64,000 nucleotides of DNA, taken from Arabidopsis thaliana (lineage: Eukaryota; Streptophyta; Magnoliopsida; Brassicales; Brassicaceae). The stretch's first letter is position 1. Every line of letters starts with the position of its first letter. The translations under genes and the position numbers were made by a program. The stretch is taken from positions 7,874,001 to 7,938,000 of the forward strand of contig NC_003076.8 in assembly GCF_000001735.4 (NCBI RefSeq), in the 5' to 3' direction. The notes beneath the pieces were generated by a model. The model searched no databases, had not been told where the DNA came from, and was given only the letters and a program-made list of their open reading frames with translations. This document shows, piece after piece, positions 20,073 to 34,000 of the stretch.

Positions 20073-23000
20073 TTATGATGAAACTTCCTGAAATGCTAGG
20101 TTGAGTTCGAGCACAGACTTGGCCACCAAACCTCCTCTTCTACACAAATTCCATCACATAATCATTTGAGCCACATAGATTCTTACACAATTAATGAGAA
20201 TTATGGATTCTTCAGACGTTTACCTTGCTAGAGAGGGAAGGCATGCTTTGACTTTCTCTAGCTCTACAAAGCAACGGCTGTAGCGCTCGATCCTATATTG
20301 CAGTAAACATGTGTTGTTGAGTTCCAAGAGAGTATGCTATCAAATTTATCACGCACAATGGCTTATAGATATGCACATAAGGTTAAAAACATGCAAACCT
20401 TTGCTCAGCCTCGATATCTACACCAACAGATGCTGGAGCTGACAGTGATGAGTAAATTGGTGACCCATACAGTCTGACAAGCTTCAGCAGCAAATCCAGG
20501 GAAACGCTCAAATGCCTAAATATAAGATATGGTGTAGCAAACACTGTGAGAACAAATCAAGAATTCTTAGTCTAATGTACTATATCTATGACCATAAAGA
20601 TCAAGCCTATTAATGCATCCATGAGGCATGATAAGTTTAGAAAGACGACTCTGCCATTTTTTAAAAATCAGAAAAGCGAGTTCTTACTGATCCATGCCGC
20701 TCCCTAAAAGAGCTGTTAGAAGGGGAAGAAGGGAGGTACAATTATCCAGTGTCAAAATCTCATTTCTCTCGGTTATTATACCCAGTACGTCCGCAGTAAC
20801 CTGTAACCAATGAATAAGAAGATTGGCGTGAGCAGATAATCTTTTTCATATATCCTGCTACTGATACAAAAAGAAGATACTTACAGCATTATCAGCCATC
20901 TTCTCTATCGAGCCTATCGAATTTTTTACATCATTCCTTTCCCAATATCTACGAACTACCTGCAAATTTGGTGAATCAATTTAGGACAGAATAAATCAGG
21001 AGTCTTTCCAATCCCTAACTCTTTGCGAAGCTTCTGACATCTCAACCACCTATAAAATCCACCAACATAAGTAAACAAGGACCAAAATTTTCAATAAGCA
21101 GAAGAGGAGAACCATGTCCAGCGTTTCACTCCCAGCTAAAACATGCCAAGTGTTGAAATAGTAATTCTACGCATGCTAAGTGGTCGTGCATAAGCATATG
21201 AAAACTCTAATAAGTATTCAAGGTACTAGTCTAATTAGGGCTAAGCCAACAAAATTGTCACAACGTGACTGGTTTCACGTTACCTGTAACTTAGCCAAAC
21301 GAGACTGCATAGAGCTGACAAATTGATTGTGCTTTCCCATTATGTCTTCAACAATATTTTCTTCAGAAGGAGAATCGATCCCTTGTTCAACTGGCATATG
21401 GTTCCCTCTCTGCTTGAACTATATGAAAGGAAATACAATATCTATTATCTCTGGATCTCAGAGGAACATGAGCAAAAGCATGACTAGATGTGTAGTTGAA
21501 AATTACTAAATCACAAAATATTATGTCTATTAAGATGTTATGAAGGCAGTACCATTTGAAATTGTATAAATCAAATGCATTAATTTCCTCTTTGTCCGTA
21601 ACTTTCTAACTTTCCTCTTTTGTGGCAATTTACAGTCAGTGTGTTATTGCCTCAAGATCTCAAGTTGAAAATAGTAAGGCTATTATACCATATTTGAAGG
21701 GCGGATGTTTGGAGCAGGCATATTTCCACTTGAAAAATTTGAAACAGGACCCTCGAAGTTTGAAAATCTTCCTCTCCTCTCCCTATTTATGACGAGTGAC
21801 TGGAATCTTCCTGATATGATAAGACACATGAATGAGATTCGCTTCATTTGCAAAAGAAAAGATGAAAGCTGGGCTGAAGAATCACCTCCTTTCTGACTTT
21901 CAGTGGGGCTTGGGTCTCTATTTGATCTGTGGCTTACCAAGTCATCTGAAACAATGACTAAAGCTTAGAACTGAGAATATCATCTATCAAACTCAACACA
22001 GGTACGTCATAGCAACCAATAATCTTAAACACATGATTCTTTCCACTATTTGCATGTTTCACTGGAGCAACTTCATAATATTAACCCTACAGGCCACATT
22101 TTAGGGGCCAAGGTAGTGTAAGACTACCAGCTGACATTCATATTAGCACTGAAACAGGCAAATATTCAAAAGGACAAAAACATACAGTTTTCATCGTGGT
22201 TTCGTGGAGGTGACCCCATCCGTGACCTTGAATTACTCCTGCCATATCTCTTGTATCTAAAATCATTAATGCTTCGCTCAGTTGCACCCCGCATGCCAAC
22301 CTTTCCACCAGGAAGTGTACCCCCATCTGGTATATTATTTGGTTCAACTGGCTGAGACTCAGACATTTCAAGAACCGAAGCGTCTGGCAGATCAGGGTTA
22401 TTTCTGCTGCTAGGTGACCTTCGGGAATCAGCCGCCTGCAATGAATACGGCATGGTTCTTGCAATTATGTCAAGTTCTGCTCTGGATTCAGTAGCCTGCT
22501 CTATTCTAGGGTCTGCTCTGGGGACAATCACCGGAGCAAAATCTGCTGCCTTATTGACAGGATTCGCCTTTGGGTTAGCTTTTGTAAAATTCCTCCTTGA
22601 CGTTGCAGCATTAGAGACGGCTGTTGAAACACCCGAAGTGGCTTTTGATACATTGGTCGAACTGACCCTATGAGGAGTGCCTGGTAAACTTCCTGTGGCT
22701 TCAAACAGCAGACAAAACCAGAAATGGCATATCATTTAATCAGTGCTAAGATTAAGTAAGAAGAAAAGAGAAAAATAATAGAAGCAAGCATACATGAAAA
22801 CGTCCTTGACTCTTTAGAAACGTCTGAATTTTGAGAAACTGACAACCTCCCGAGAGGCTTTGATTCCTTCATCGAGGACTCTGAATTTTGTGATGTTGAT
22901 GACCTTCCAATGGACTTTGTTTCTTTTGTCGAAGGATCAGAGTTCTGAGAAACAGATAATCTTCCTAGAGACTTTGTTTCCTTCAATAAAGGATCTACAT

Positions 23001-25862
23001 TTTGGGAAACGGACAGCTTCCCGAGAACTGTCTTTGAGTTATTATCATTGAGAACTACTGGATCTCTTCCTGAGCAAGATCGTTTCTCTGGATGACCATT
23101 TGATTGCGCAGTGTCTCCAGCCATACATGGCTCAGTACGCTGACCATGCATTTGAAAATGAGTTGGTTCGTAAAGATTACTACCAGCTACAATTAAACAA
23201 AAAGAAAAAGATATGTAGGGAGAGAGGAATACCGAGAGATCTACAACCCACACGCCTACACAACTCTGATTGTATGAGCAACCAAGAAGCTTTCCCTCGT
23301 GAACATTCATATCTGACAATCTTGACCATCCAACATCCACTCCATCATGACATCTAATTGGCTCCCATGAGAAAATCTACGATTTGCACAGGATTAAACC
23401 AAAGGAGTGAGGTAAGAAGAGTAGGAATGTGTATTTTGAAAGCAAATGAGTAAACATAAGAACGAATCCTTCAAAAGATGAGTTGTTCAATTAACATATA
23501 TCTAATTTAAGAATCTACATACTGCATATCAAAGTATAGAAGAATTTACCTTGAGACTTTCTTGCAATCCACAAAGCACAGTCTTTCCATCTGGATTGAA
23601 ACTCAGGCAACGGACCCCGGCAGTCTAGCGAAAATGAGAATATTAAAGGTAGAGGGAAAATAAAATGTCACCAATTTGACTTAGCGTAAAACAAGTTGTA
23701 CCTCAGGTCCACCAGAACCAATCAGCTCGAATGTTTCCAGATCCCAGAATTTTACAGTTCTATCAGCTGAACCTGTTAGCACAGGCAAAAACAGAATGCT
23801 TCAAATATTTGTAATCACACTAATTTTACATATTCCATGTAAATATTTAGGTGAACGTTAACAGAGAGTGAGAGAAGTAGTCATTATTAAAACGTCGGCA
23901 TTCTATTGTTATCTACACAACACAGCACCATTCTGAAAATATCTATGTTACACACACCCTCAATAATATGACCAAAGAAATGAAAAATACTTTAGATGCA
24001 TATTTACTTCCAGATCTCAAATCACAGAGCTAAAAAGATAAGATGGCCACAAGAGTTTCAATTACATAAAAAGAAGATGACGCCATGACACAGGGATCTA
24101 TATAACTGGTTGGGCTGGGCTGGTAACCGCAATACAGTTGTGATCAGACACTCTTAGCCTAGAAGTTTTATTTTGTGTTGGTGTTAGAAATTTTTAAGAG
24201 TAATACAAACCTGTTGCCAGTAGGAATTCATGAGGATGAAAATCTAGGCTTTGAATTTGCCCTTCATGACTCTTAAACTCGGTCAGCAGTTTTCCAGCTG
24301 TTAAATCCCAAACCTGGTAAAGACAAGCTGCATATCAGATCCATTAACACACAGAAAGATAAAAAAAAAGGTTCCCGGTAAATTGCTTTTCAAGATAACA
24401 ATACAGTGCGCTGAGAGAGGTAAAGAAGCAATAACCGAGAGAGATGAAGCATCCGAAATAGTTGGCCAGGGTGGTCTATGTGGGTTTTAGCAAAATGCAA
24501 AAGAATAGTACGTCCTAAATACTCTCATATAGCATACTCAGCTCAGGTGCAGAGAGGTAACACTAAATAGTCGCAAGTTCTCCTCCACACTTAAAGGGCA
24601 ATGCTTACTACAGAACGTCATTCATGAGATACATACAAAGAGAATTAGAACAAAAGCTTATTCCTACCAACTCTCGAAAGCCAGTTCATAGTCTATAACC
24701 AAAAGCGCAGTTTCATTGCTCCAAATTCTCCCAAAGGTAAATCCAAACTAATTATGTCAACTAAGCAGCTGTATTTCCCTCCACAGTAGAGAAGATAAAA
24801 TCACATACCCAGAACTGAAAAATGACTAGTGACATGAAAGCAGCTACCAACCTTAACAATGTTGTCCTCTCCTCCAGATACAACCCAGCGACCATCTGGG
24901 GTGAATCTGAGTACATTGACTCCTCGCGTGTGACCCTTGTAAGTATGGATGCAGCCCTTTTTTCGTATATCCCATATCTTAAGATTTGTGTCTAGTGAGC
25001 CTGACGCAAAAAACTCACCAAAAGGGTGGAAATCCACTGAGATGCAATTGGACCTGTGACCAGTGAGAGTCCTGACAACTACTCAACAAAGCAAGTGAAA
25101 GAACACGTAAGTACTCACAGAAGTCAAATCGAGTCCAATAAGAATGGTCTCTTGGAACTACAAAACTTACTCTTTGCCTCCTCTAAATCCCAAAGTTTGA
25201 TAGTACCACTAGCAGCTCCTGCTGCAACTAAGACCTCCGAAGCATCAAACGTCACTGAATCAATTCCACTTGAGTGCCCATACAAGCTCTGACAACAAAC
25301 AAGCACAAATGAGATACTCAGAAAGAGTGAATCCCATAGAAACACTCTACTAACTTATAACCAACACATAATGAAACAGTAGACCGAGAACTGACCAGAA
25401 TGGCATTGGGCTTACCAATAGCCCAAAGATTGACCTTGTGATCTTCACCACCTGTTACCAGAACCCTAGAAGACTTCCTTCCGATCTTAAGACAATTGAC
25501 AGCAGCAGAATGTGCCACAAATTCCTCTTTAAACCACACAGAAAGTCAAGGCTAAGCAATAGGTACCAGATAGAGACTCTAGTCAAAACTCAAACTTGAC
25601 TTCATTCATAATAGTCTTAAATTTAAACAGACAAGTTTCTCGAAAGGTCTTAAATTAAATTACTCCACGGGGAACAAATGCAAACATGAAAAAAGATGAA
25701 CACAGACAGATCTCGTGCATATCAAAATAAAAGCAGTAGATCAAACACGGCACTTGTGACACAGAACAAACCCTAAAAATAGAATCTCAGAGAAAAATAC
25801 GAAAAGAATCAAAATTGGTGTAAGAAAAGGATACGAAGCTTATAGGCTCGCTTGGTGGTCAT
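20073..25862 (-). CDS. KTN80.3: Katanin p80 subunit (WD40 and con80 domains)
   Basis: Eighteen coding exons from the ATG at 25862 to the stop at 20075-20073 splice in frame to 837 residues. Residues 1-300 form six or seven WD40 repeats, for example [65 protein letters not shown] and [16 protein letters not shown]. Residues 300-640 are a low-complexity linker with a fourfold 19-residue repeat. The C-terminal con80 domain (about 650-837, [20 protein letters not shown] to the end) binds katanin p60. Katanin severs microtubules at crossovers and nucleation sites in the plant cortex, and p80 targets and activates p60 (KTN1). Exon 10 uses the acceptor GAAG|CC, inferred because the nearer CAG would create an in-frame stop. 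I recall the locus as At5g23430; the paralogue number is less certain. Confidence 0.94.
22798..23025 (-). repeat. Fourfold 19-codon repeat within the katanin p80 linker
   Basis: Residues of about 338-413 form four tandem 19-residue units, e.g. [19 protein letters not shown] and [19 protein letters not shown], all within exon 9. The Ser/Thr/Lys-rich SVSQN core suggests a disordered, phosphorylatable linker. Copies differ at several positions, so they are not a recent microsatellite expansion. Confidence 0.85.
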
Positions 25863-28800
25863 GGCGGAAACGAAACCCTTGAAGTGGAGGACATTCAAAT
25901 TACACTCTCAACAACCATACCAAAACCAAAATCTCGAGAAATCGAAGAAAGCAAGCAGCCCTCAAGATCTCCGCTTTCTCAACCGCTGAACCAATCTGAA
26001 AGCTCAAACGGGAAACAGATCAAAAACCCAGAAATCATTTCTGGGAAAGATACAAAATGAAGCCTTTAGGAAATGGAAGCCGTACCCAGCAAAAAAGGGC
26101 TTAACTTTCGTCTTCCCAAAACGCCAATCTCACTCTGCTCCACGAAAACACACAAAATTTGGGGAAGTGAAGAAATGATAAAGGAGGAATTTTTTTGAGG
26201 AATACTCGGAACTTCGTTGTTGTCTTAGATAAGCGGAAAATCTAAGGAGAAGTTGAAAGTGATTTCTCTTTTCTCCAATGGCGAAGTAAAAAAGGAGACA
26301 GAGAGAGATTGACAGAGAGCAGAGCACAAGGAAGAAGAAGAAGAGAGAGAGAGAAGCAAAAAGGGAGGCGCAGAGAGAGAGAGAGATACTTTTTTAACCT
26401 TTGGCTACGTCTTCTCTCTTTTAAGTTTTCTCCCTCTTCTCTCTATTTCAAATTCCCAAAACAATTTTTTCATTTAATTCTTTGAGTTCCTCATTTTTCA
26501 TGCATCTTGCTACTATTCACATTTACATTTACAAGGAAGAGTACAAATTATTAAACTTTTACCATTGGTTTCTTTTTGTCAGAAACCATCATGTTTGTAT
26601 TTTGCATCTAAAATGAACAATAACAATTAATTATTCTACATAAGAGTATATTCAGTGGAAAATTAAAAAGAGTATATACATTCTGATTGTAGGAACAAAA
26701 TAGTACTAGTGCATATCCAAAAATAGTTTTTAATCAATAAAAGACTTAAAAAAGGGGAGACATTGCACAACTGAAATCGCGGTTTGCAAATTAATCCTTA
26801 AGAAAATGTTTTGACCGAAATTTTATATAATGGAATTATGAAACTACTGTCGGTGCTATAATGGAAAATGGCGATGTAATCATTAATAGGTGATTATTGC
26901 TTAGATGTTAAATAAATTTATTATCATGGACCCTTGTCCAAAAGTTACAAAATTTATGTACAAGTGTTTCAGTTCTAGTATCTCTTAACATTTAAAAAAC
27001 TCGTCCAAAACAAATATGCAATGATCATATAACTTATCGGTTATTTTCCAAAGTATTTTTATACAATATTAGTGATAACGTACTGTGAGGATAAATAAGT
27101 GAGCGATCCAACAGCAAAATGTAACTTTGTATCCATAATGAAAGAACAGTGACAGTCAGTAGATAGACCAACGTTGGATAGACAAAAAAATTATGGTGAA
27201 AGGTTTGGCTTGAAAGTAACGGACTACCTAATTGCATGGGGCCATGAGCGATCCCATACATTTTACAAGTACACAAACTCTAACTCCAAAAACAAAAGAT
27301 TTTTTTATTTAATAAAGAGTTTTTTTTTGTGAAACCATGATTTCAATGTTGCAATGCTTCTTGAATCTTGACTTTAACCAAAAATTCATAATTATTTTGA
27401 ATGGTTAATTTAATCATTTATCCGTCGTCGAATTTTTAGAATTAGGGACTTGATTTATTGGTGCAATGTTATTTAAGTAGAATTGACATTTCACATTACA
27501 TTAAAATATCAGGAACACCTATTTTAAAATCATGTTTTTTATATTCTCTTGTTAAAGAAGAAATTCATTAGGTGGTAGAAATCAATTACGTAACATCAAG
27601 AAAACAACTTTATGGATAGATGTTAATTAAATAAACATTCGGTAAGATAAAGTTTTTATGTGGAAGATGATTGTAACAACTTTTAAAGACAAGATTACAG
27701 TAACTACAAAATTTTGAAATAGAAACCTAAAATTACGGACATATATAAGCGTTTTGACTTTTTAGAGTTTAAATTACTTTGTCCCTCATTACATATACTT
27801 TGGCTGCTTGCTTTTGAAAGCGCACAATGCATTAGCTAATTAAAAAGCTAAATCAATCATTGCCACCATGGTCTGGCCTGGCCTTGGCCTAGATGTGCTG
27901 TCACCAAATCTGAGTTTTGTAATCCAATTATTGTATTATTCATATGCAAGCTCGAATCTCCATCCACTCCAATTTTAATACTCCAATCTTTATAAAACGT
28001 TGAACTTTGGAAGACGTGATACATGGACGTGTTAGTACGTTAGAGTTGATCAAACAACCATAATAATATTCCTCACAAAATCTAAACATATTACTAAGAT
28101 TTTTTTTTTAGTTTTCTTCTGAGAATAATGACAGACTCGTGATATCTATGATGATGAACCTGTCTACCTTAGGGCATATGTATTTGACTAAGACGACTCG
28201 CTTCTCTCTACCTAAAATATCTTGTTTTAAAGTTTATGAGAATAGGAATAGCTAAACCGATACGGGCCTAGAATCTGACCCACGAACGAAAAACGGGCCT
28301 AATCTGACCCACCAACTAAACATAAGGATGACATATTTTGGAGCACTTTCCTTTAGAGACTTTAAGCTTATATACTCTATCAACAACAAAAGCTTGAAAT
28401 TCACAAGGTTTCAAAGACTAACAATCGTAGCTCAATCATCTCCTAGATCAAAATGCGATTGATGACGACTACAAATCTAGATTGCCTTCTCCTCTATCTC
28501 ACTAGGACGAAATGCGACCACGAGCATAAAGATCATCACCAATACCACAGCCACGAAGCTGCTGAATTCACAAATACTAGAAAAGACAGAAGAGGAGAAT
28601 GACAATAGTTTACCTTTGATTCAAAATCAAACATATTTTATAAGCTAAAGACACATGAACCAAACAGAGACAACACAGATTTGCATATAGGAAAATCATC
28701 TGAATACCTAAGGAACTGTTTCTCTAAGACTCCTCAAGTACGATCCACACTATGTAACATCTCAAGTGCTAACTCAATCTAGTAGAGAGTCTGAGCTCCA

Positions 28801-29229
28801 CTCCCTAATCACCCTTACCATCATGACCAAGATCCACCCTTTCAATTCAAGATACTTCAATGATACTAGTCTTAAACAGCAAACATAGTAAACTAGGTGT
28901 TATCCCAAATTGGATCTTGATCTTGCTAATGGAATCATTTGAAACAACCGCAGCCTAAAATTGCCCTTATTAATCATCAAGAAACCACATCTAGATCCAA
29001 CTTTTCGTTTCTTCCAATCTATCGAACACTAAGAAACCAATAACAAGATCAAGCCAATGAATCAAATCAACATAAATAGAGAGTGAAGAAACCCTTATGT
29101 ATATGATTGCTAAAGGTTGAATACACATCACACTACATACAAATCATTCTCCATTCCCAGGTTCCAGTAAACACAACAAACAAAAACAAACACTGAGAAA
29201 GGAAAACAAAAATTGTCTTTCTTGTTTCA
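25863..29229. other. Katanin p80 leader, AT-rich spacer, and FTRA1 3' side
   Basis: 25863-26400 is the katanin p80 leader and promoter, with a GA-repeat tract (GAGAGA) at 26335-26385. 26400-28350 is AT-rich, with no supported gene. 28380-29100 is less AT-rich and lies downstream of the ferredoxin-thioredoxin reductase gene. It may be 3' UTR or a noncoding transcript, but I could not build an open spliced frame on either strand. Confidence 0.4.
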
Positions 29230-29778
29230 TCACTGATCAATGAACTCGAACTCATCTTCCTTAAGATGTGAAACAAATTTAACAAGACCACGACCTTCAA
29301 TTTCTTTGAAGAACTCAATCTTATAAGGAAGATTAGCTGAGATTCGTTTCCCTTTCCAAACAGCAACGTAATCTTTGAGTTTACCTTCCATACCTTCTAA
29401 ATCAACCTCTGGAACTCGATTTACATGATAAACCTTCAACGGTGCAGTTACTCTAACCCTAGATCCTATCTTCGCCTTCGCTTCCGCTTCGATTTCTTCC
29501 TCTGATGACGGTGAGGACGAAGGATTGGCGTCTGCGTTTATCGAATCTGCGGATTTTATCGCTACATCGCATCGAATCGTGGTTCGAGAAGTTTTTCTTG
29601 AGCTTGAGTGTTTGATTTGAGATTGAGAGGTGAATAGCGAGAGAGGTGCGACGATGCAAGATTTGAGAGCCATGGGGGTGGCGGTAGCAGTAGTGGCGGA
29701 AGCGGATAGACAGTCGTGAGAGGACGGACGGCGAATGGCGGCGGCGATGGCCGGTGACAAAGCGATTTGGCTACTCAT
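29230..29778 (-). CDS. FTRA1: Ferredoxin-thioredoxin reductase, variable (A) subunit, chloroplast
   Basis: This intronless 182-codon frame starts with an Ala/Ser/Thr-rich chloroplast transit peptide of about 70 residues (MSSQIALSPAIAAAIRRPSS). An acidic linker follows (SSEEEIEAEAKAK). The conserved variable-subunit domain then begins KIGSRVRVTAPLKVYHVNRV and ends KEDEFEFIDQ. This small SH3-like beta barrel has no catalytic cysteines. It stabilises the catalytic FTRB subunit, whose 4Fe-4S/disulfide centre passes electrons from photosystem I ferredoxin to thioredoxins in the stroma. Length and lack of introns fit the family. The coding strand is GC-richer than its surroundings. Confidence 0.96.
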   Translation of the reverse strand: MSSQIALSPAIAAAIRRPSSHDCLSASATTATATPMALKSCIVAPLSLFTSQSQIKHSSSRKTSRTTIRCDVAIKSADSINADANPSSSPSSEEEIEAEAKAKIGSRVRVTAPLKVYHVNRVPEVDLEGMEGKLKDYVAVWKGKRISANLPYKIEFFKEIEGRGLVKFVSHLKEDEFEFIDQ

Positions 29779-31040
29779 ATCAGTCCGAGTGAAGAAAAAA
29801 AAATGTGTGTGAAGAAGATTTGTGCAAGTGGAATAAAACTGATTCGTTTTCTTTTTTCTTTTTTCAGTGGGAAGATATAATTAACATTTTACTATTACGA
29901 CCTTAATATTTTGCTTTACAATTTTAAAAATTATAAAAATTTTGACCATTGATATATATGTTTATATATATCATTGGATATAAGTTGTATTTTATTTTAT
30001 TTTTGTTAATAATAAATAATTTTGATCTAAAATACAAATAATTTTCAAAATGTATAGTTGAAGATGGTCAGTCCACCGGATAAGCCACTAAAATTAGATG
30101 TGTTATTATTTTGAGTTTTGACTGACCAAATAAAAACGAAAGATTATGGAGTGAAAATCAAATGAAAGAATGCAAATTAACCTCATGGCTCATGCACATG
30201 GTTTACTACCGGATCATTAGTGTGATAGTGTCTACTATTTCCAAACGATGGAAATTTTTTATCATTATTAGTTGGAAGAATTGATGCTAAAATATGCATT
30301 TACATTTTTTTAATATGTCAAAATCTTCATCTACAAATTTATATGGATGCAATTTAATATGATTTTTTTTCGAATGAAACAAATCAAGAAACGTGTAAAT
30401 GATAAGCAGACAGAAAAAAAAACATGTGAATGAAATGGATAATAACAAAGGTTTAAACTTTAAGAAGTAAAAAGGAAAGGGAGAAGAAGACCCAGCAATA
30501 TAAAGAAGTCAGACGTGTGTCCTTTTTCACGGGATGAGGAACGTGCGGCTTCTACTATATTCATCTGTGAGACTCTGATGCTTCAAAGTTCCGAGTCAGA
30601 CAGAAAGAATCTCTATCAGTTAAATATCTTCGAATAAAATCTTCTTAATCCACAAATAATATCACTTTAGAAGTTCACCTAGTTAACCTAGTCCAAAAAC
30701 CTCGTTACTTCAAATCATCTATTTCGTTATTGATCGACTAATCCAAACAAAGAAATGGAAACACACAAATCGTTGTAGAAAACACGTACACAGTACATAT
30801 ATAATTCAAAACACACAAAAAAGGGCAAAAGAATATACAAAGGGTTTTAGAGTTATAGGGAAGTTATGGCACAAAAGGATGTACTTGGTATACTCTCTCA
30901 TGTTTGCTTCTCTTATCACATAGATGGTACTTACCGTAAACTTGACGCCGACAAAAAACAAAAAACAATAAAAATGAATTCCAGATATATAAACATCCAA
31001 ACTCTCTCACCATCCTCACAATTTAGATGAGATTAATTAA
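29779..31040. other. Intergenic spacer between FTRA1 and LCBK1
   Basis: 29779-29860 is the likely FTRA1 5' leader. The rest is AT-rich with no supported frame. The last 100-200 bases before 31041 are probably the LCBK1 3' UTR. Confidence 0.4.
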
Positions 31041-34000
31041 CTATGAATGTCGTCCAGGAGCGTTACCGATCAGTCTGCATTGTTCAGGTAGCATTGTCGA
31101 TATCACTTCTCCATGCAATGCAAACAGTTCCCCGTCTATCCCGCAACTGTCATGCGTATTTTTCCCCGCCTTTATCTTCACTGATTTCACCTGCAATTGT
31201 CATGCATTTGATCAACTACATTCTATTCTAGACTTATAATATTTGCATTGAGTTTGACCGTTTGATTAGCATTTCCTAGCACATAGCGAGTTGCAGGTTT
31301 CGTAATGTAAGAAAATAGGAAAGATAATTTACCTTTACACACTCAACATACGGAAGAGAAAGGTGTCGACCTGTTTGCAAAAGTATAAAAAACCTCAGTA
31401 ACCTCAGTCTTCCACACCCATGAACCAAGAGCATATCCATTGTACCATCATCATGTTCTGAATTGGGAGCCACGACTTGGGAACTTTGCACAGTCCGACA
31501 AGCATGGTTACAGACCATGATGCCGAGGAAATGTCCCTTTCTCGAAACCCATTTATCCTCAAATATTGGAGTGATGCTCTGTTTCCTCAGTCCTGTCTCT
31601 ATATCCTCAGGAGGACCAGGCAGCTCGATCGAATTTTCTACATCCCAAGCAGACGGTTCAGTGTCCCATTTGGGTCCTGCATCCCAGATTGGACCTGGAT
31701 CAGATACAGTAGATGATATATCTTCCCTGTCTTGACCACCGGTATTCCCCCATGAACATCGAGTTGGAGGATCCTGCACGGATGTTAACCCCATCCATCC
31801 TTTATCCATTCTTGACTTTGATCTTGTCCTTGGCCAATTAGGGGTTGTTGACTGTGCTTGAGGATGAATAACCTCTGGCTCAGCCGTAACATCTCTTCTT
31901 CCAGAGGACAAGCGTTTCATTTTAGGATCTATTCCACGGACATATTCAGACGGCTCAGTGCTGGCATGTGTGCTGCTACAAGTGTCTAATTCGCCTACGC
32001 TTGGGGTCATTATGGAGTCAATACTTGATAAACTGGAGGCTCTAGGAAATCCTTCTCTGCTTGATCTCCTCATTACATCCGTGTAGAGATCTTGCATATC
32101 CACAGCTTCCTTTTCAAGTCGAATTTTGCCTTCTGCATCCTCTTTTTGTGCCGGAAGATATTCCACTTCATAGCTATACTTCGGCAAACACATGAACTTG
32201 AGGAATCCAGCAACAAAGTAACGCAAAGGACCAAACCGTTTTTGGTATTTTTCAGAGAGCTCCAAAACTGCAAATAGATAATGACAAGAAAAACCATGAA
32301 ATTTAGTTATAGCAGGTGAATGCCACAAACATTATACAGTATTCATGAAGGTAATTATATGTGCAATAATCCTGACGTCAAACACGAGACAGCGTCCAAT
32401 AGCTCAAACTAATACATCAAACACACACCGGAGCTGTTAAAGAAATGGAGAGAGATTTACAGCCTTTTGCACAAGTTCAATGTATTTGAGTTTATCCATG
32501 ATACGTTTGAATAACTAGGCGATTTTCTGCTTCTAACTCATCATCAGAAGAGTGCACATTCTGCAATATTCTATGAAATTATGTGTCTTGGGAGTCAGCA
32601 TAGTGTTCACACTGTGCCAGTTAAAATATTTAGAAGATAAACTGAAAAATTACAGTAAGGAAGATTTAAAAACTCTCCTCTAAAATGCATGAAAGATCTA
32701 AACAGTTGCAGACACGGTGAATGAAACAAAGAAGCTAGGAATACAGATTCAAACCTAACTACACTTGAGAAACTGTTTATCATTAGAAAATCATACAAGA
32801 CAAAGCACACAGGTATCCTCACTTACCATCGCTAACAAAACCATAGTAGGAAACAGTCATTCCAAAGTGTATAATACCGGTATGAATCCATTCAACAGCA
32901 AAGACATCAGTAGCTGTTAGGCCACCCTAAACCAAAAAAAAAAAAATCTTTCACTGAGAAAATATTAATTAAGTAGAAGCTAATTAATGTTGGCGGCTGG
33001 ATAAAACAAAGCAGGGACCAATAGGATTTTAGGCGGGGTTACCTTCACAATAGAGAGTGCTGCAGAAATAGGATCTCTTACACCAAGGACAGTCCAAACT
33101 AACGAGTTATCAGAACCAGCAGGTACTATTCCAATTGGGATAGAAACTCCTTCTTTCGGATTGCTTCGAGTAAGCAGACCATTAAGAACCTGAAACATTG
33201 AAATAAGGCAGGCCTTGAGATGAGAGTTCATTCCAAGTAAATAGAATCTAGGAGATGTTAACATCGAAAGCAGTCTTTTGAATCCATCTTAGTCTACCTA
33301 AAGAGTTCTACATCAATCGAAAAATCAATAGTGAAAGTTCTCATGTGTTTCAACTCGAGCAAGTATTTCCCTATAAGATGCATCCCAAAGTCCTCGCTCT
33401 GGAGGATTAGAGTATCTAAACTCTTAAATTATTCAACATGCTTGCAAAGTGGTGTGAGCACGCTGAAATAAGCCAATAAGGTTTCATTTTAATACCAAAA
33501 TTGGTTCCGAAGTACGTTCAGGCACCAGGGCTTGTAAGCAGATAAGTAACCGGGAGTATGGTATAAAAGGAACATCACTTCATGAACTTAACTCCTAACC
33601 AAAATAGGGCGAAAAAATGAGTATAGTTTAGGAAAGGTAATTATCACACCTCATTGATGATTCCATCCCCTCCAACACAAATAATTCCTGGAAGAATTAT
33701 TAAGAACTCGTAAGTAATAGTAGATATGTAAGATAAAATATATGCATATTAGAAGCTAGATATGTTAAACATATCATTAAGTGTTGGAACAAGTAGAGGT
33801 ACCGTCAGAGCATAAGTTAATGTCGACAGTGGAAGCCAATTCTCTCGCATGACCTGCTTTAGTTGTTTTGACAACCTCCATCTTAATTCCGGCCAGCTGT
33901 GACAGTTCACAAAATCATAAACAAGATTAAAAAAAATGCATAATGGGATTGGAGAAATGGAAATGGTTCTCTAGGGTACCTAAAAGTGGAAATAATGTGA

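Noticed and set aside
31463-31735. Plus-strand ORFs inside LCBK1
   Set aside because: Antisense shadows of the long LCBK1 exon 7.
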